Part shown: positions 1 to 6,571 of the stretch, piece by piece
How positions within the stretch are numbered: the stretch's first letter is position 1
Layout: every line of letters starts with the position of its first letter
Assembly (NCBI GenBank): GCA_012964265.1
Contig: DTUH01000288.1
Span: 1-7,080, forward strand
DNA: 7,080 nt
Source of the DNA: Candidatus Lambdaproteobacteria bacterium
GTDB lineage: Bacteria > SAR324 > NAC60-12
Direction of reading: 5' to 3'
Notes under the pieces: model-generated
Told to the model about the DNA's origin: nothing
What the model saw: the letters and a program-made list of their open reading frames with translations, nothing else
Database searches by the model: none
Position numbers and translations under genes: made by a program

Positions 1-23
1 TGACATAAATGATTTGATTTGCT

Positions 24-93
24 TAAATTTTCATTATTTTATTTAAACGTCCAAACATAAGAACAAAATACATTAGTATAAATTTTCATCATT
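24..93. repeat. Imperfect 15-bp direct repeat upstream of the bhc promoter
   Basis: TAAATTTTCATTATT at 24-38 recurs as TAAATTTTCATCATT at 79-93, with one mismatch and start points 55 bp apart. The core AATTTTCA appears a third time at 172-179, just beyond the predicted promoter. Spacing close to five helical turns would suit a regulator binding one face of the DNA, but in such AT-rich sequence chance similarity is a real alternative. Confidence 0.3.
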
Positions 94-135
94 CAGGTTT
101 AGATTAATATATAATTGGTAAGGCCTCTTTACTAC

Positions 136-164
136 TTGACAAATTTATTTTTACGTGTAATACT
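136..164 (+). promoter_or_regulatory. Candidate sigma70 promoter for bhcABCD
   Basis: A perfect -35 hexamer TTGACA (136-141) is followed by a 17-bp spacer and AATACT (159-164, four of six matches to TATAAT) with a TG dinucleotide at 156-157 in the extended -10 position. Transcription would begin near 171, leaving a leader of about 200 nt before bhcA. It is the best promoter-like sequence upstream of the operon; the assignment assumes a standard housekeeping sigma factor. Confidence 0.45.
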
Positions 165-256
165 AATTTCTAATTTTCAATCAATATGAAACAACAGGCT
201 AATATAAATCCTTTGAACTGCTTGCCAGATGAATACTAAAGATAAAAAGGTGGCTT

Positions 257-322
257 ATGAAACCAATTACTTTATTCTGGAAACTGTCTCCATGTTTTAG
301 ATTGTTTTCAACAATTGCATAG
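257..322 (+). CDS. Possible 21-residue leader peptide upstream of bhcA
   Basis: An ATG at 257 opens 21 codons ending in TAG at 320-322. It is preceded by AAGGTGG at 247-253, a better Shine-Dalgarno match than the one in front of bhcA itself. The peptide begins MKPITLFWKL, is basic and rich in Phe, and has no acidic residue; I recognise no family. It lies inside the predicted transcript leader and ends 52 nt before the bhcA start at 375. It could be a regulatory leader peptide or simply a fortuitous short frame; no codon run typical of amino-acid attenuators is seen. Confidence 0.3.
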   Translation: MKPITLFWKLSPCFRLFSTIA

Positions 323-331
323 CAAGTTGGC

Positions 332-382
332 ATGCACACAAATAATGACAAATTCCTCCAGTTGGAAAACTATCATGCATGA
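332..382 (+). CDS. Possible 16-residue upstream ORF overlapping the bhcA start
   Basis: ATG at 332 opens 16 codons (MHTNNDKFLQLENYHA) ending in TGA at 380-382. The stop lies a few bases past the bhcA ATG at 375-377 and in a different frame, the arrangement used for translational coupling. It lacks a clear Shine-Dalgarno sequence, so translation is uncertain and it may be fortuitous. Confidence 0.15.
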   Translation: MHTNNDKFLQLENYHA

Positions 383-1544
383 GCAAAATCCTGTATTTAT
401 TCCCGGGCCAACCAACATTCCTGATGTGATTCGCAAGGCCTGCGACATCGGCATAATGGACCACCGTTCAGCAAAGTTTCCGGAAATCCTGAATCCTGTG
501 CTTGCAGGTTTGAAAAAAATTTTGCAAACGGAAACCGGCGAAGTAGTTGTTTTTTCATCTTCCGGAACTGGAGCTTGGGAAGCCGCAATCAGCAATACAC
601 TTTCCGCAGGCGACAAAGTTTTGGCAGCCGAACAAGGAATGTTTTCGCAAAAGTGGATTGAGATGTGCAAACGGCACGGACTCGAAATGCAAATATTTGC
701 CGTTGAGTGGGGCGAATCCTGTCCGATTTCTGCTTATGCGGAAGCCCTCAAAGCCGACACAGAACACGAAATCAAAGCAGTTCTTGTTACACACAACGAA
801 ACAGCCACCGGGGTTTTGAGCGATGTTTCCGCAGTCCGCAAAGCTCTCGATGCGGTAGGGCATCCGGCCCTGCTTTTGGTGGACTGCGTGAGTTCCATCG
901 CCTCAATGGATTTTCGCATGGATGAATGGGGCATCGACATTGCCGTTGCCGGCTCGCAAAAAGGTTTCATGTTGCCAGCCGGATTATCGATTTTAGGCAT
1001 CAGCCAAAAAGCAATTGCCGCAATGGAAAAAGCAACTTTACCACGCTTTTATTTTGATTTGCGTGACATGCTGAAACACCTTGCTTCCGGAGGTTATCCC
1101 TATACTCCGATTGTCGGAATGTTGAACGGCTTGCGAAAATCAACGGAAATGTTGTTGGAGGAAGGACTTGAAAATGTTTTTGCCCGTCATCACCGTTTGG
1201 CGGAAGGAATGCGTCAAGCCGTGCTGGCTTGGGGTCTGAAAATGTGTGCCGTGCGCAAAGAAATTTATTCCGATACGGTAACGGCCATTGTGGTTCCGAA
1301 AGGTTATGACGGCACGTAATTGGTCAATCACGCCGCCAAAAAATACGGTGTCTCTTTTGGCGGAGGTTTGGGGAAAGTTGCCGGAAAAGTGTTTCGTATC
1401 GGACATTTAGGAAGTCTTACGGATGTGATGGCTTTGTCCGGAATTGCCACAACAGAAATGGCAATGGTCGATTTAGGTTTTCCGGTTGCCTTAGGTTCCG
1501 GAGTTGCTGCCGCTCAAGAATTTTATCACAATTCTGCAAAATAA
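375..1544 (+). pseudogene. bhcA: L-aspartate:glyoxylate aminotransferase BhcA, interrupted by an in-frame stop
   Basis: A PLP-dependent class V (serine-glyoxylate type) aminotransferase. In the BHAC it moves the amino group of L-aspartate to glyoxylate, giving oxaloacetate and glycine in the cytoplasm. I place the start at ATG 375 because the protein then begins MHEQNPVFIPGPTNIP, the usual N terminus of the family; the frame is open back to TTG 315. A weak GGA lies 8 nt upstream. Visible landmarks are the phosphate-binding SSSGTGAWEA (residues 61-70), HNETATGV (140-147), the pyridine-binding Asp170 in LLVDCVSS, and the Schiff-base Lys196 in AGSQKGF. Codon 315 is TAA (1317-1319), after YDGT. 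The same frame continues with LVNHAAKKYG and a conserved C-terminal domain including FRIGHLG (Arg341, the expected substrate carboxylate ligand), to a TAA at 1542-1544. Restored length would be about 389 residues, near normal. Recent nonsense mutation or sequencing error; a truncated 314-residue product would probably be inactive. Confidence 0.88.
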
Positions 1545-1556
1545 AAGGAGATAAAA

Positions 1557-2510
1557 ATGGACATTCCAACATTTGACGATGTCAAAATAGCGCAAAAACG
1601 AATCTCGCCGTACATCCACAAAACTCCGGTTTTGAGCAGTTCATTTATGAATGAATTAAGTGGGGCGGAATTGTTTTTCAAATGTGAAAATTTCCAGAAA
1701 GCTGGAGCCTTCAAAGTACGTGGGGCATCGAATGCGGTATTCGGTTTGAGTGAAGAAATGGCCGTGAAAGGCGTGGCCACTCATTCTTCCGGAAATCATG
1801 CTTTGTCGTTGGCTTATGCCGCAGCTCGACGTGGTATACCGGTAACTGTCGTCATGCCGCACACCGCTCCGGAAGCAAAAAAAGCGGCAGTGCGTGGATA
1901 CGGCGGAACGATTGTCGAATGTGAACCCAGCACTTCATCGCGTGAAGAAACGTTTGCCAAAGTTGTGGCGGAATCCGGAGCAGATTTTGTGCATCCGTAC
2001 AATGACCCGCGTGTGATTGCCGGACAAGCAACTTGTTCATTGGAATTGCTGGAACAAGCCGGAAATTTAGATGCAGTGATTGCTCCGATTGGCGGAGGCG
2101 GGATGGTTTCCGGAACTTGTTTGGCCTTGTCTAATGTTGCTCCGGAGACAAAAATTTATGCGGCAGAACCGAAAAATGCCGATGACGCTTACCGTTCTTT
2201 TAAGGCCGGACACATCATCGCCGATGATGCTCCCGAAACAGTGGCCGATGGTTTGAAAGTTCCGCTCAAAGATTTGACATGGCATTTTGTTTCCAACCAT
2301 GTTGAAGATATTCTGCTGGCCACAGAAGAGGAAATTATTGAGGCCATGAAATTGATTTGGCAGCGTATGAAAATCGTCATGGAGCCGTCCAGCGCAGTGC
2401 CGTTAGCGACCATTCTTAAAAACAAAAACACATTTGCAGGAAAACGAGTCGGTGTGATTATTACCGGAGGCAATGTTGATTTGAGTAAATTGCCGTGGAT
2501 GAATTCTTAA
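1557..2510 (+). CDS. bhcB: beta-hydroxyaspartate dehydratase BhcB
   Basis: A PLP fold type II enzyme of the serine/threonine dehydratase and serine racemase family. In the BHAC it dehydrates beta-hydroxyaspartate to iminosuccinate. The 317-residue protein has the PLP lysine Lys53 in AFKVRG, the THSSGNHA loop (75-82), the phosphate-binding tetraglycine GGGG (179-182), a plausible divalent-cation site around Glu204 and Asp210, MEPSSA (276-281) and ITGGN (302-306). It is the short form with no C-terminal ACT regulatory domain, which fits a catabolic or assimilatory role rather than isoleucine synthesis. The start is secured by AAGGAG at 1545-1550, 6 nt before ATG. It begins 12 nt after the bhcA stop and ends 21 nt before bhcC. 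From sequence alone a threonine or serine dehydratase is possible, but the neighbours make BhcB the clear choice. Confidence 0.93.
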   Translation: MDIPTFDDVKIAQKRISPYIHKTPVLSSSFMNELSGAELFFKCENFQKAGAFKVRGASNAVFGLSEEMAVKGVATHSSGNHALSLAYAAARRGIPVTVVMPHTAPEAKKAAVRGYGGTIVECEPSTSSREETFAKVVAESGADFVHPYNDPRVIAGQATCSLELLEQAGNLDAVIAPIGGGGMVSGTCLALSNVAPETKIYAAEPKNADDAYRSFKAGHIIADDAPETVADGLKVPLKDLTWHFVSNHVEDILLATEEEIIEAMKLIWQRMKIVMEPSSAVPLATILKNKNTFAGKRVGVIITGGNVDLSKLPWMNS

Positions 2511-2531
2511 ATTTTAAATTAGAGAAGTAAA

Positions 2532-3686
2532 ATGAATACAGTTGATTATGAAAATTTAGAAGTTGGTTATGATGTTCCGGCTCTGCCTGGAATGGACGAG
2601 GCGGACATCCAAACTCCGTGTCTGGTGATTGATCTGGACGCACTCGAACGCAACATCAAAACTATGGCCGGATTTGCCAAAGATATGGGTGTGCGCCATC
2701 GGATTCATGGAAAAATGCACAAATCAGTGGACATTGCCAAATTGCAAAAAGAACTCGGTGGCTCTTGCGGAGTTTGCTGTCAAAAAGTTTCTGAAGCGGA
2801 AGTTTTTGCTCGCGGCGGAATCACGGATGTACTGGTTTCCAACCAAGTCCGTGATGCCGCAAAAATTGACCGTCTGGCACGCATTCCCAAGTTGGGGGCG
2901 CGCACGATTGTTTGTGTGGATGCTGTTGAAAATGTTGCAGATATTTCTGCCGCCGCAGTGAAACACGGGACGACTATCGAATGTTTGGTGGAAATTGATT
3001 GCGGCGCAGGACGTTGCGGAGTTGCGGCAGGACAGCCGGTTGTCGAGATTGCCAAGGCGATTGAAGCCGCGCCGAATTTGAAATTTTCCGGAATTCAGGC
3101 CTATCAAGGCGCAATGCAGCACATGAAAGATTACAACGACCGCAAAGCCAAAATAGAGATTGCCGTAGAAATGGTTTCGCAATCCGTAGAAATGCTGAAA
3201 GCCGAAGGCTTGGAATGCGATATTGTCGGCGGTGCCGGAACCGGAAGCTATTATTTTGAAGGCACTTCCGGAGTCTACAACGAATTGCAATGCGGTTCCT
3301 ATGCCTTCATGGATGCCGATTACCAAACTATCAATGACGAAAACGGAAAACCGATTTCTGAGTTTGAAAACTCAATGTTCATTTTGACTTCGGTGATGAG
3401 CCACTCCAAAAGCGACAAAGCGATTTGCGATGCCGGATTAAAAGCGCAATCGGTGGACAGCGGATTGCCTTATATTTTTGGGCGCAAAGATGTGGAATAC
3501 ATCAAATGTTCAGACGAACACGGCGTGATTTCCGACCCAAACGGTGTGCTGAAAATCAATGAAAAATTAAAATTGGTTCCTGGACATTGCGACCCAACTG
3601 CCAATGTTCACGATTGGTATGTCGGTGTGCGAGGCGGAAAAGTCGAAGTTTTGTGGCCCATTTCGGCGCGCGGTAAGGCTTATTAA
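2532..3686 (+). CDS. bhcC: beta-hydroxyaspartate aldolase BhcC
   Basis: A PLP- and divalent-metal-dependent aldolase of the D-threonine aldolase / D-serine dehydratase (DSD1) group, with an alanine-racemase-like N-terminal barrel. In the BHAC it joins glyoxylate and glycine into (2R,3S)-beta-hydroxyaspartate, the carbon-carbon bond-forming step. The 384-residue protein shows the DTPCLVID-like opening (QTPCLVIDLDALERN, 27-41), the PLP lysine Lys61 in HGKMHKS, EIDCGAGRCGV (154-164), AYQGAMQH (190-197), the phosphate-binding GGAGTGS (233-239), and a C-terminal metal site PGHCDPTAN with His352 and Asp354 as likely ligands. A modest AGAGAAG lies at 2521-2527 before ATG. Gaps of 21 and 19 nt to bhcB and bhcD indicate one transcript. 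Full length; nothing is missing. Confidence 0.93.
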   Translation: MNTVDYENLEVGYDVPALPGMDEADIQTPCLVIDLDALERNIKTMAGFAKDMGVRHRIHGKMHKSVDIAKLQKELGGSCGVCCQKVSEAEVFARGGITDVLVSNQVRDAAKIDRLARIPKLGARTIVCVDAVENVADISAAAVKHGTTIECLVEIDCGAGRCGVAAGQPVVEIAKAIEAAPNLKFSGIQAYQGAMQHMKDYNDRKAKIEIAVEMVSQSVEMLKAEGLECDIVGGAGTGSYYFEGTSGVYNELQCGSYAFMDADYQTINDENGKPISEFENSMFILTSVMSHSKSDKAICDAGLKAQSVDSGLPYIFGRKDVEYIKCSDEHGVISDPNGVLKINEKLKLVPGHCDPTANVHDWYVGVRGGKVEVLWPISARGKAY

Positions 3687-3705
3687 AACTTAACAGAAAA
3701 ATATC

Positions 3706-4671
3706 ATGATCATTGTTCCCGAAAAAGTCATTCCAAATTTAATCGACCGCACAACTTCTTTCAAGGCAGTCGAGGCTGTTTTTGCCGCCATGTCGAATGG
3801 AGATGCTTACAATTTTCCGGTAATCCGCGAAAATATCGGTTACGCAGACGCACTTTACGGTTTCAAATCCGGATTTGATAAAGTGGGTTTGTCCTTGGGA
3901 TTAAAGTCTGGTGGTTACTGGCCGGGCAACGAATCCAAAGGTCTCACCAATCACCAGTCCACCATTTTTCTTTTTGATGCCGACAGCGGAAAAGTAAAAG
4001 CAATGGTTGGCGGAAATTATTTGACTGCAATGCGCACAGCGGCCTCGTCGTCGGTTTCAATCAAACACCTCGCCCGCGAAGATGCCAAAATTTTGGGCAT
4101 GATCGGTGCTGGGCATCAATCAGCTTTTCAGTTGCGGGCCGCAGTCGAGCAACGAAAATTTGAGCGAATCCTCGGCTGGAACCGCAACTCGGAAAAACTC
4201 TCTCGTCTTGAAGCTGTAGCCGTGGAACTTGGTTTACCGTTTGAAGAAGTAAGTCTTGATGAACTTGGTGCACAGGCGGATGTAATCATTTCAATCACTT
4301 CCAGTTTTGCGCCAATCCTAAAAGCAACTCAAGTGAAAGCCGGAACCCACATCGCCTGCATGGGAACCGACACCAAAGGCAAGCAGAAAATCGAAGCGGC
4401 GTTGGTCGCCAAAGCAACTGTTTTCACCGATGAAATTGCGCAAGCCATCACCATCGGAGAATGCCAACACGCTATTGCCGACGGAAGTATGACAGCAGAA
4501 CGGATCACCGAAATCGGTGCTGTCATTTCTGGAAAACATTCCGGGAGAACGAGTGCAGACGAGATCACTCTTTTTAATGGCACTGGAGTTGGGCTTCAAG
4601 ACTTGTCGGTGGCTTCAGATTTAGTGAAATTGGCCGTCAAATCCGGTGATGCTCTTGAAATTGAGATTTGA
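3706..4671 (+). CDS. bhcD: iminosuccinate reductase BhcD
   Basis: A member of the ornithine cyclodeaminase / mu-crystallin family. In the BHAC it reduces iminosuccinate to L-aspartate with a nicotinamide cofactor (NADH in the characterised enzyme), which keeps nitrogen inside the cycle. The 321 residues include Lys67 in GLKSGGYWPGN and Arg110 in LTAMRTAA (substrate-binding positions of the family), the Rossmann GMIGAGHQS motif (131-139), and CMGTDTKGKQKIE (218-230) with Asp222 at the family's catalytic-acid position. There is no strong Shine-Dalgarno in front of ATG 3706, so translation may be coupled to bhcC, whose stop is 19 nt upstream. By fold alone it could be annotated ornithine cyclodeaminase or alanine dehydrogenase; the operon context argues against both. 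It is the last gene of the cluster. Confidence 0.92.
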   Translation: MIIVPEKVIPNLIDRTTSFKAVEAVFAAMSNGDAYNFPVIRENIGYADALYGFKSGFDKVGLSLGLKSGGYWPGNESKGLTNHQSTIFLFDADSGKVKAMVGGNYLTAMRTAASSSVSIKHLAREDAKILGMIGAGHQSAFQLRAAVEQRKFERILGWNRNSEKLSRLEAVAVELGLPFEEVSLDELGAQADVIISITSSFAPILKATQVKAGTHIACMGTDTKGKQKIEAALVAKATVFTDEIAQAITIGECQHAIADGSMTAERITEIGAVISGKHSGRTSADEITLFNGTGVGLQDLSVASDLVKLAVKSGDALEIEI

Positions 4672-4695
4672 ATCACTGCAGATTTGGGCTTTTGT

Positions 4696-4723
4696 AAGAT
4701 TTTTTAATCACTTGATTGATCTT
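4696..4723 (+). repeat. Nested inverted repeat after bhcD
   Basis: The outer arms AAGAT/ATCTT enclose the inner arms AATCA/TGATT with a two-base loop. The hairpin would be weak and AT-rich, and no T-run follows. It could mark the operon's 3' end or be an operator-like palindrome; I cannot tell which. Confidence 0.2.
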
Positions 4724-4924
4724 GAATGGTTCATTAATCCCCTTTCTATACAGCCTGTTTTCTTTGCCAGTGAGTTTATTACTGGAAGTGCTTAGGCTTA
4801 GCTCCTGTTTTCGTATATACAAACTAATAACACAAGTCCCTGGAACTCAACCCAAAACCACATCCTAAAGGACAACAGCAACTCTGAATTATTTTATTGA
4901 TCCTTTTATTTTTTTCCACTATTC

Positions 4925-4954
4925 TTGACCATTCGAAAAGTTACAGTTTATAAG
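4925..4954 (+). promoter_or_regulatory. Promoter-like sequence directly in front of aceB
   Basis: TTGACC (4925-4930, five of six consensus matches) is followed by an 18-bp spacer and TATAAG (4949-4954, five of six). The -10 element overlaps the Shine-Dalgarno AAGGA (4952-4956). Start of transcription would fall near 4961-4962, at the aceB ATG itself, giving a leaderless mRNA. Alternatively the -10 match is a by-product of the ribosome site and the true promoter lies further upstream. Confidence 0.35.
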
Positions 4955-4961
4955 GAAACTC

Positions 4962-6554
4962 ATGAAAAATATCACAATTACTGGTAAAATGCATCCGGGA
5001 TTTGACGAAATACTGACAGAAGAAGCTCAGGAATTTCTGCTCAAGCTACACCAAAGATTTAATAACACCCGCAAAGCTATGCTGGGACGGCGAACAGAAA
5101 TTCATAACAAAATTCTTGCCGGCGAAAACCCAATTTTTTTACCTGAAACTGAATCTGTCCGTAAAGGAAATTGGAAAGTGGACCCCATTCCGGATGATCT
5201 GCAGGATCGTCGCTGCGAAATTACAGGTCCCGCTGAAGCAAAGATGATGATAAATGCTCTCAATTCCGGCGCAAAAATTTTCATGGTCGACTTGGAGGAC
5301 TCGATCACGCCAAACTGGTTCAATCAAATTCAGGGACAGGCAAACCTCTCTGCTGCCTACGAACGTACTCTTGAATTTACCAGCACTGAAGGAAAGGAAT
5401 ATCGACTCAATCAAGGCGAATTGGCAACACTGATCGTACGTCCACGCGGTTGGCATTTGGATGAAAAACATATCCTGATTGACGGAGAAGTTGCTTCAGG
5501 CTCTCTGGTGGATGCCGGACTATATTTGTTCCACAACATCAAGCGCACATTAAATAAAGGTACAGGACCGTATTTATATTTGCCAAAATTGGAAAACCAC
5601 CTTGAAGCAAGATTATGGGATGAGGTTTTTATTTTTGCGGAGCAGGAATTAGGTGTAATGCATGGCACCATCAAGGTTACTGTTTTGCTGGAAACAATTT
5701 TGGCCGCTTTTGAAATTGAGGAAATTCTTTATGAGTTGCGCGAACACATGGCTGGAATCAATGCCGGGCGCTGGGATTACATGTTCAGTGCAATCAAAAA
5801 GTTTCGACATGTACCAGAATTCCTCTGGCCGGACCGGGCCCAAGTCACAATGACTGCACCCATGATGAGGGCCTACACAGAGTTATTGGTGCAAACTTGT
5901 CATAAACGTGGTGCGCATGCAATTGGAGGAATGGCAGCCTTCATTCCCAGCCGCCGAGATGCAGAAGTAAACCGTGTTGCCCTGGCCAAAGTTAAAGAAG
6001 ACAAGGAACGCGAAGCACAGGACGGATTTGACGGCTCATGGGTCGCACATCCGGATCTTGTACCGGTTTGTACAGATGTTTTTAGCCAGGCTTTTGAAGA
6101 GGGAAAAGTTAATCAGAAACACCGTCTGCGTGAAGATGTCCAGGTAACGCCTGAGATGATGCTGGACTTCAAAATTCCGGGAGGAAAAATAACTGAATCC
6201 GGTTTACGCAACAATATCAGCGTGGGCATTCAGTACATTGCAGCATGGTTAAAGGGTACTGGTGCAGTAGCGATTTTCAATTTGATGGAAGATGCGGCGA
6301 CTGCTGAAATTGCCAGATCACAGGTTTGGCAATGGAGTCATCATCCCGAAGGAAAACTGGATGACGGACGCAATATCACACTCGAGATGGTTCAAACTAT
6401 GATTCCGGAAGAACTAGCTAAAATACGGGAAGCATACGGTCAGGCTTTCGACGAAGAAAAAATGAATCAGGCAACAGATTTATTTACTTCACTTGTCTCA
6501 GAAAAAGAGTTTGAAGAATTTCTCACCATTCGGGCATACGACCAGTTGGTCTGA
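4962..6554 (+). CDS. aceB: Malate synthase A
   Basis: Condenses glyoxylate with acetyl-CoA to malate and CoA; a cytoplasmic Mg-dependent TIM-barrel enzyme. At 530 residues it matches the A-type (E. coli AceB is about 533) and not the much longer G-type. Visible landmarks are MVDLEDSITPNW (108-119), Arg160 in IVRPRGWH, Glu244 in VLLETILAAFEIEEI, the signature AGINAGRWDYMF (264-275) with the Mg ligand Asp272, and NLMEDAATAEI (440-450) with Asp444 at the catalytic-base position. The signature has Ile where GLN is more usual, a mild change. AAGGA at 4952-4956 supports ATG 4962. It lies 290 nt after bhcD on the same strand, and no isocitrate lyase is visible beside it. In this setting it probably consumes glyoxylate from glycolate or other C2 compounds, in parallel with the BHAC; a role in a glyoxylate shunt with a distant aceA is equally possible. 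Confidence 0.95.
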   Translation: MKNITITGKMHPGFDEILTEEAQEFLLKLHQRFNNTRKAMLGRRTEIHNKILAGENPIFLPETESVRKGNWKVDPIPDDLQDRRCEITGPAEAKMMINALNSGAKIFMVDLEDSITPNWFNQIQGQANLSAAYERTLEFTSTEGKEYRLNQGELATLIVRPRGWHLDEKHILIDGEVASGSLVDAGLYLFHNIKRTLNKGTGPYLYLPKLENHLEARLWDEVFIFAEQELGVMHGTIKVTVLLETILAAFEIEEILYELREHMAGINAGRWDYMFSAIKKFRHVPEFLWPDRAQVTMTAPMMRAYTELLVQTCHKRGAHAIGGMAAFIPSRRDAEVNRVALAKVKEDKEREAQDGFDGSWVAHPDLVPVCTDVFSQAFEEGKVNQKHRLREDVQVTPEMMLDFKIPGGKITESGLRNNISVGIQYIAAWLKGTGAVAIFNLMEDAATAEIARSQVWQWSHHPEGKLDDGRNITLEMVQTMIPEELAKIREAYGQAFDEEKMNQATDLFTSLVSEKEFEEFLTIRAYDQLV

Positions 6555-6571
6555 CTTTTCTTGTTCACACT
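6555..6571. other. Short gap between the convergent aceB and the - strand remnants
   Basis: Only 17 bases separate the aceB stop from the end of the decayed - strand frame. A T-rich patch (CTTTTCTTGTT) is present but no hairpin precedes it, so no terminator for aceB can be claimed here. Confidence 0.4.

Larger units (their letters stand above)
1..374. other. AT-rich upstream region of the bhc operon
   Basis: No protein of normal length is encoded on either strand here. The first 130 bases are very AT-rich and contain a near-identical 15-base direct repeat (24-38 and 79-93). A sigma70-like promoter sits at 136-164, followed by an AT-rich leader of roughly 200 nt that contains a possible 21-codon ORF with a good ribosome site (257-322) and a 16-codon ORF overlapping the bhcA start (332-382). 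No regulator gene such as an IclR-type bhcR is present within this stretch. Confidence 0.6.
4672..4961. other. AT-rich intergenic region between bhcD and aceB
   Basis: This 290-nt gap has no credible ORF. Twenty-five nt after the bhcD stop there is a nested AT-rich inverted repeat (AAGAT 4696-4700 with ATCTT 4719-4723, and AATCA 4706-4710 with TGATT 4713-4717). A second weak inverted repeat lies at 4767-4785 (CCAGT/ACTGG, 9-nt loop). Neither is GC-rich or followed by a T-run, so a factor-independent terminator is not supported. A promoter-like sequence abuts aceB at 4925-4954. The gap suggests aceB is transcribed separately from the bhc operon. Confidence 0.55.

Noticed and set aside
187..240. 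A 17-codon frame starting at ATG 187.
   Set aside because: It has no Shine-Dalgarno sequence and no recognisable feature; much weaker than the 257-322 frame.
1320..1544. The stretch after the bhcA stop as a separate 74-residue gene starting at TTG 1320.
   Set aside because: It is the continuous C-terminal domain of BhcA in the same frame, with no ribosome site of its own; it is better read as the 3' part of an interrupted gene.
2724..3326. A 200-codon - strand open frame opposite bhcC.
   Set aside because: It lies wholly inside the well-supported bhcC gene, resembles no protein family I know, and is explained as the antisense of biased codons.
4767..4785. Inverted repeat CCAGT/ACTGG with a 9-nt loop between bhcD and aceB.
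   Set aside because: The stem is only 5 bp and no T-tract follows; similar pairs arise by chance in 290 bases.
479..6408. The palindromic hexamer TCCGGA occurs far more often than expected, more than a dozen times (e.g. 479, 561, 1086, 1437, 1497, 1788, 1868, 1974, 2109, 3087, 3267).
   Set aside because: Most copies in the bhc genes are the codon pair TCC-GGA (Ser-Gly) and the others fall as xxT-CCG-GAx (Pro followed by Glu or Asp). Codon preference explains them better than an uptake or recombination signal.
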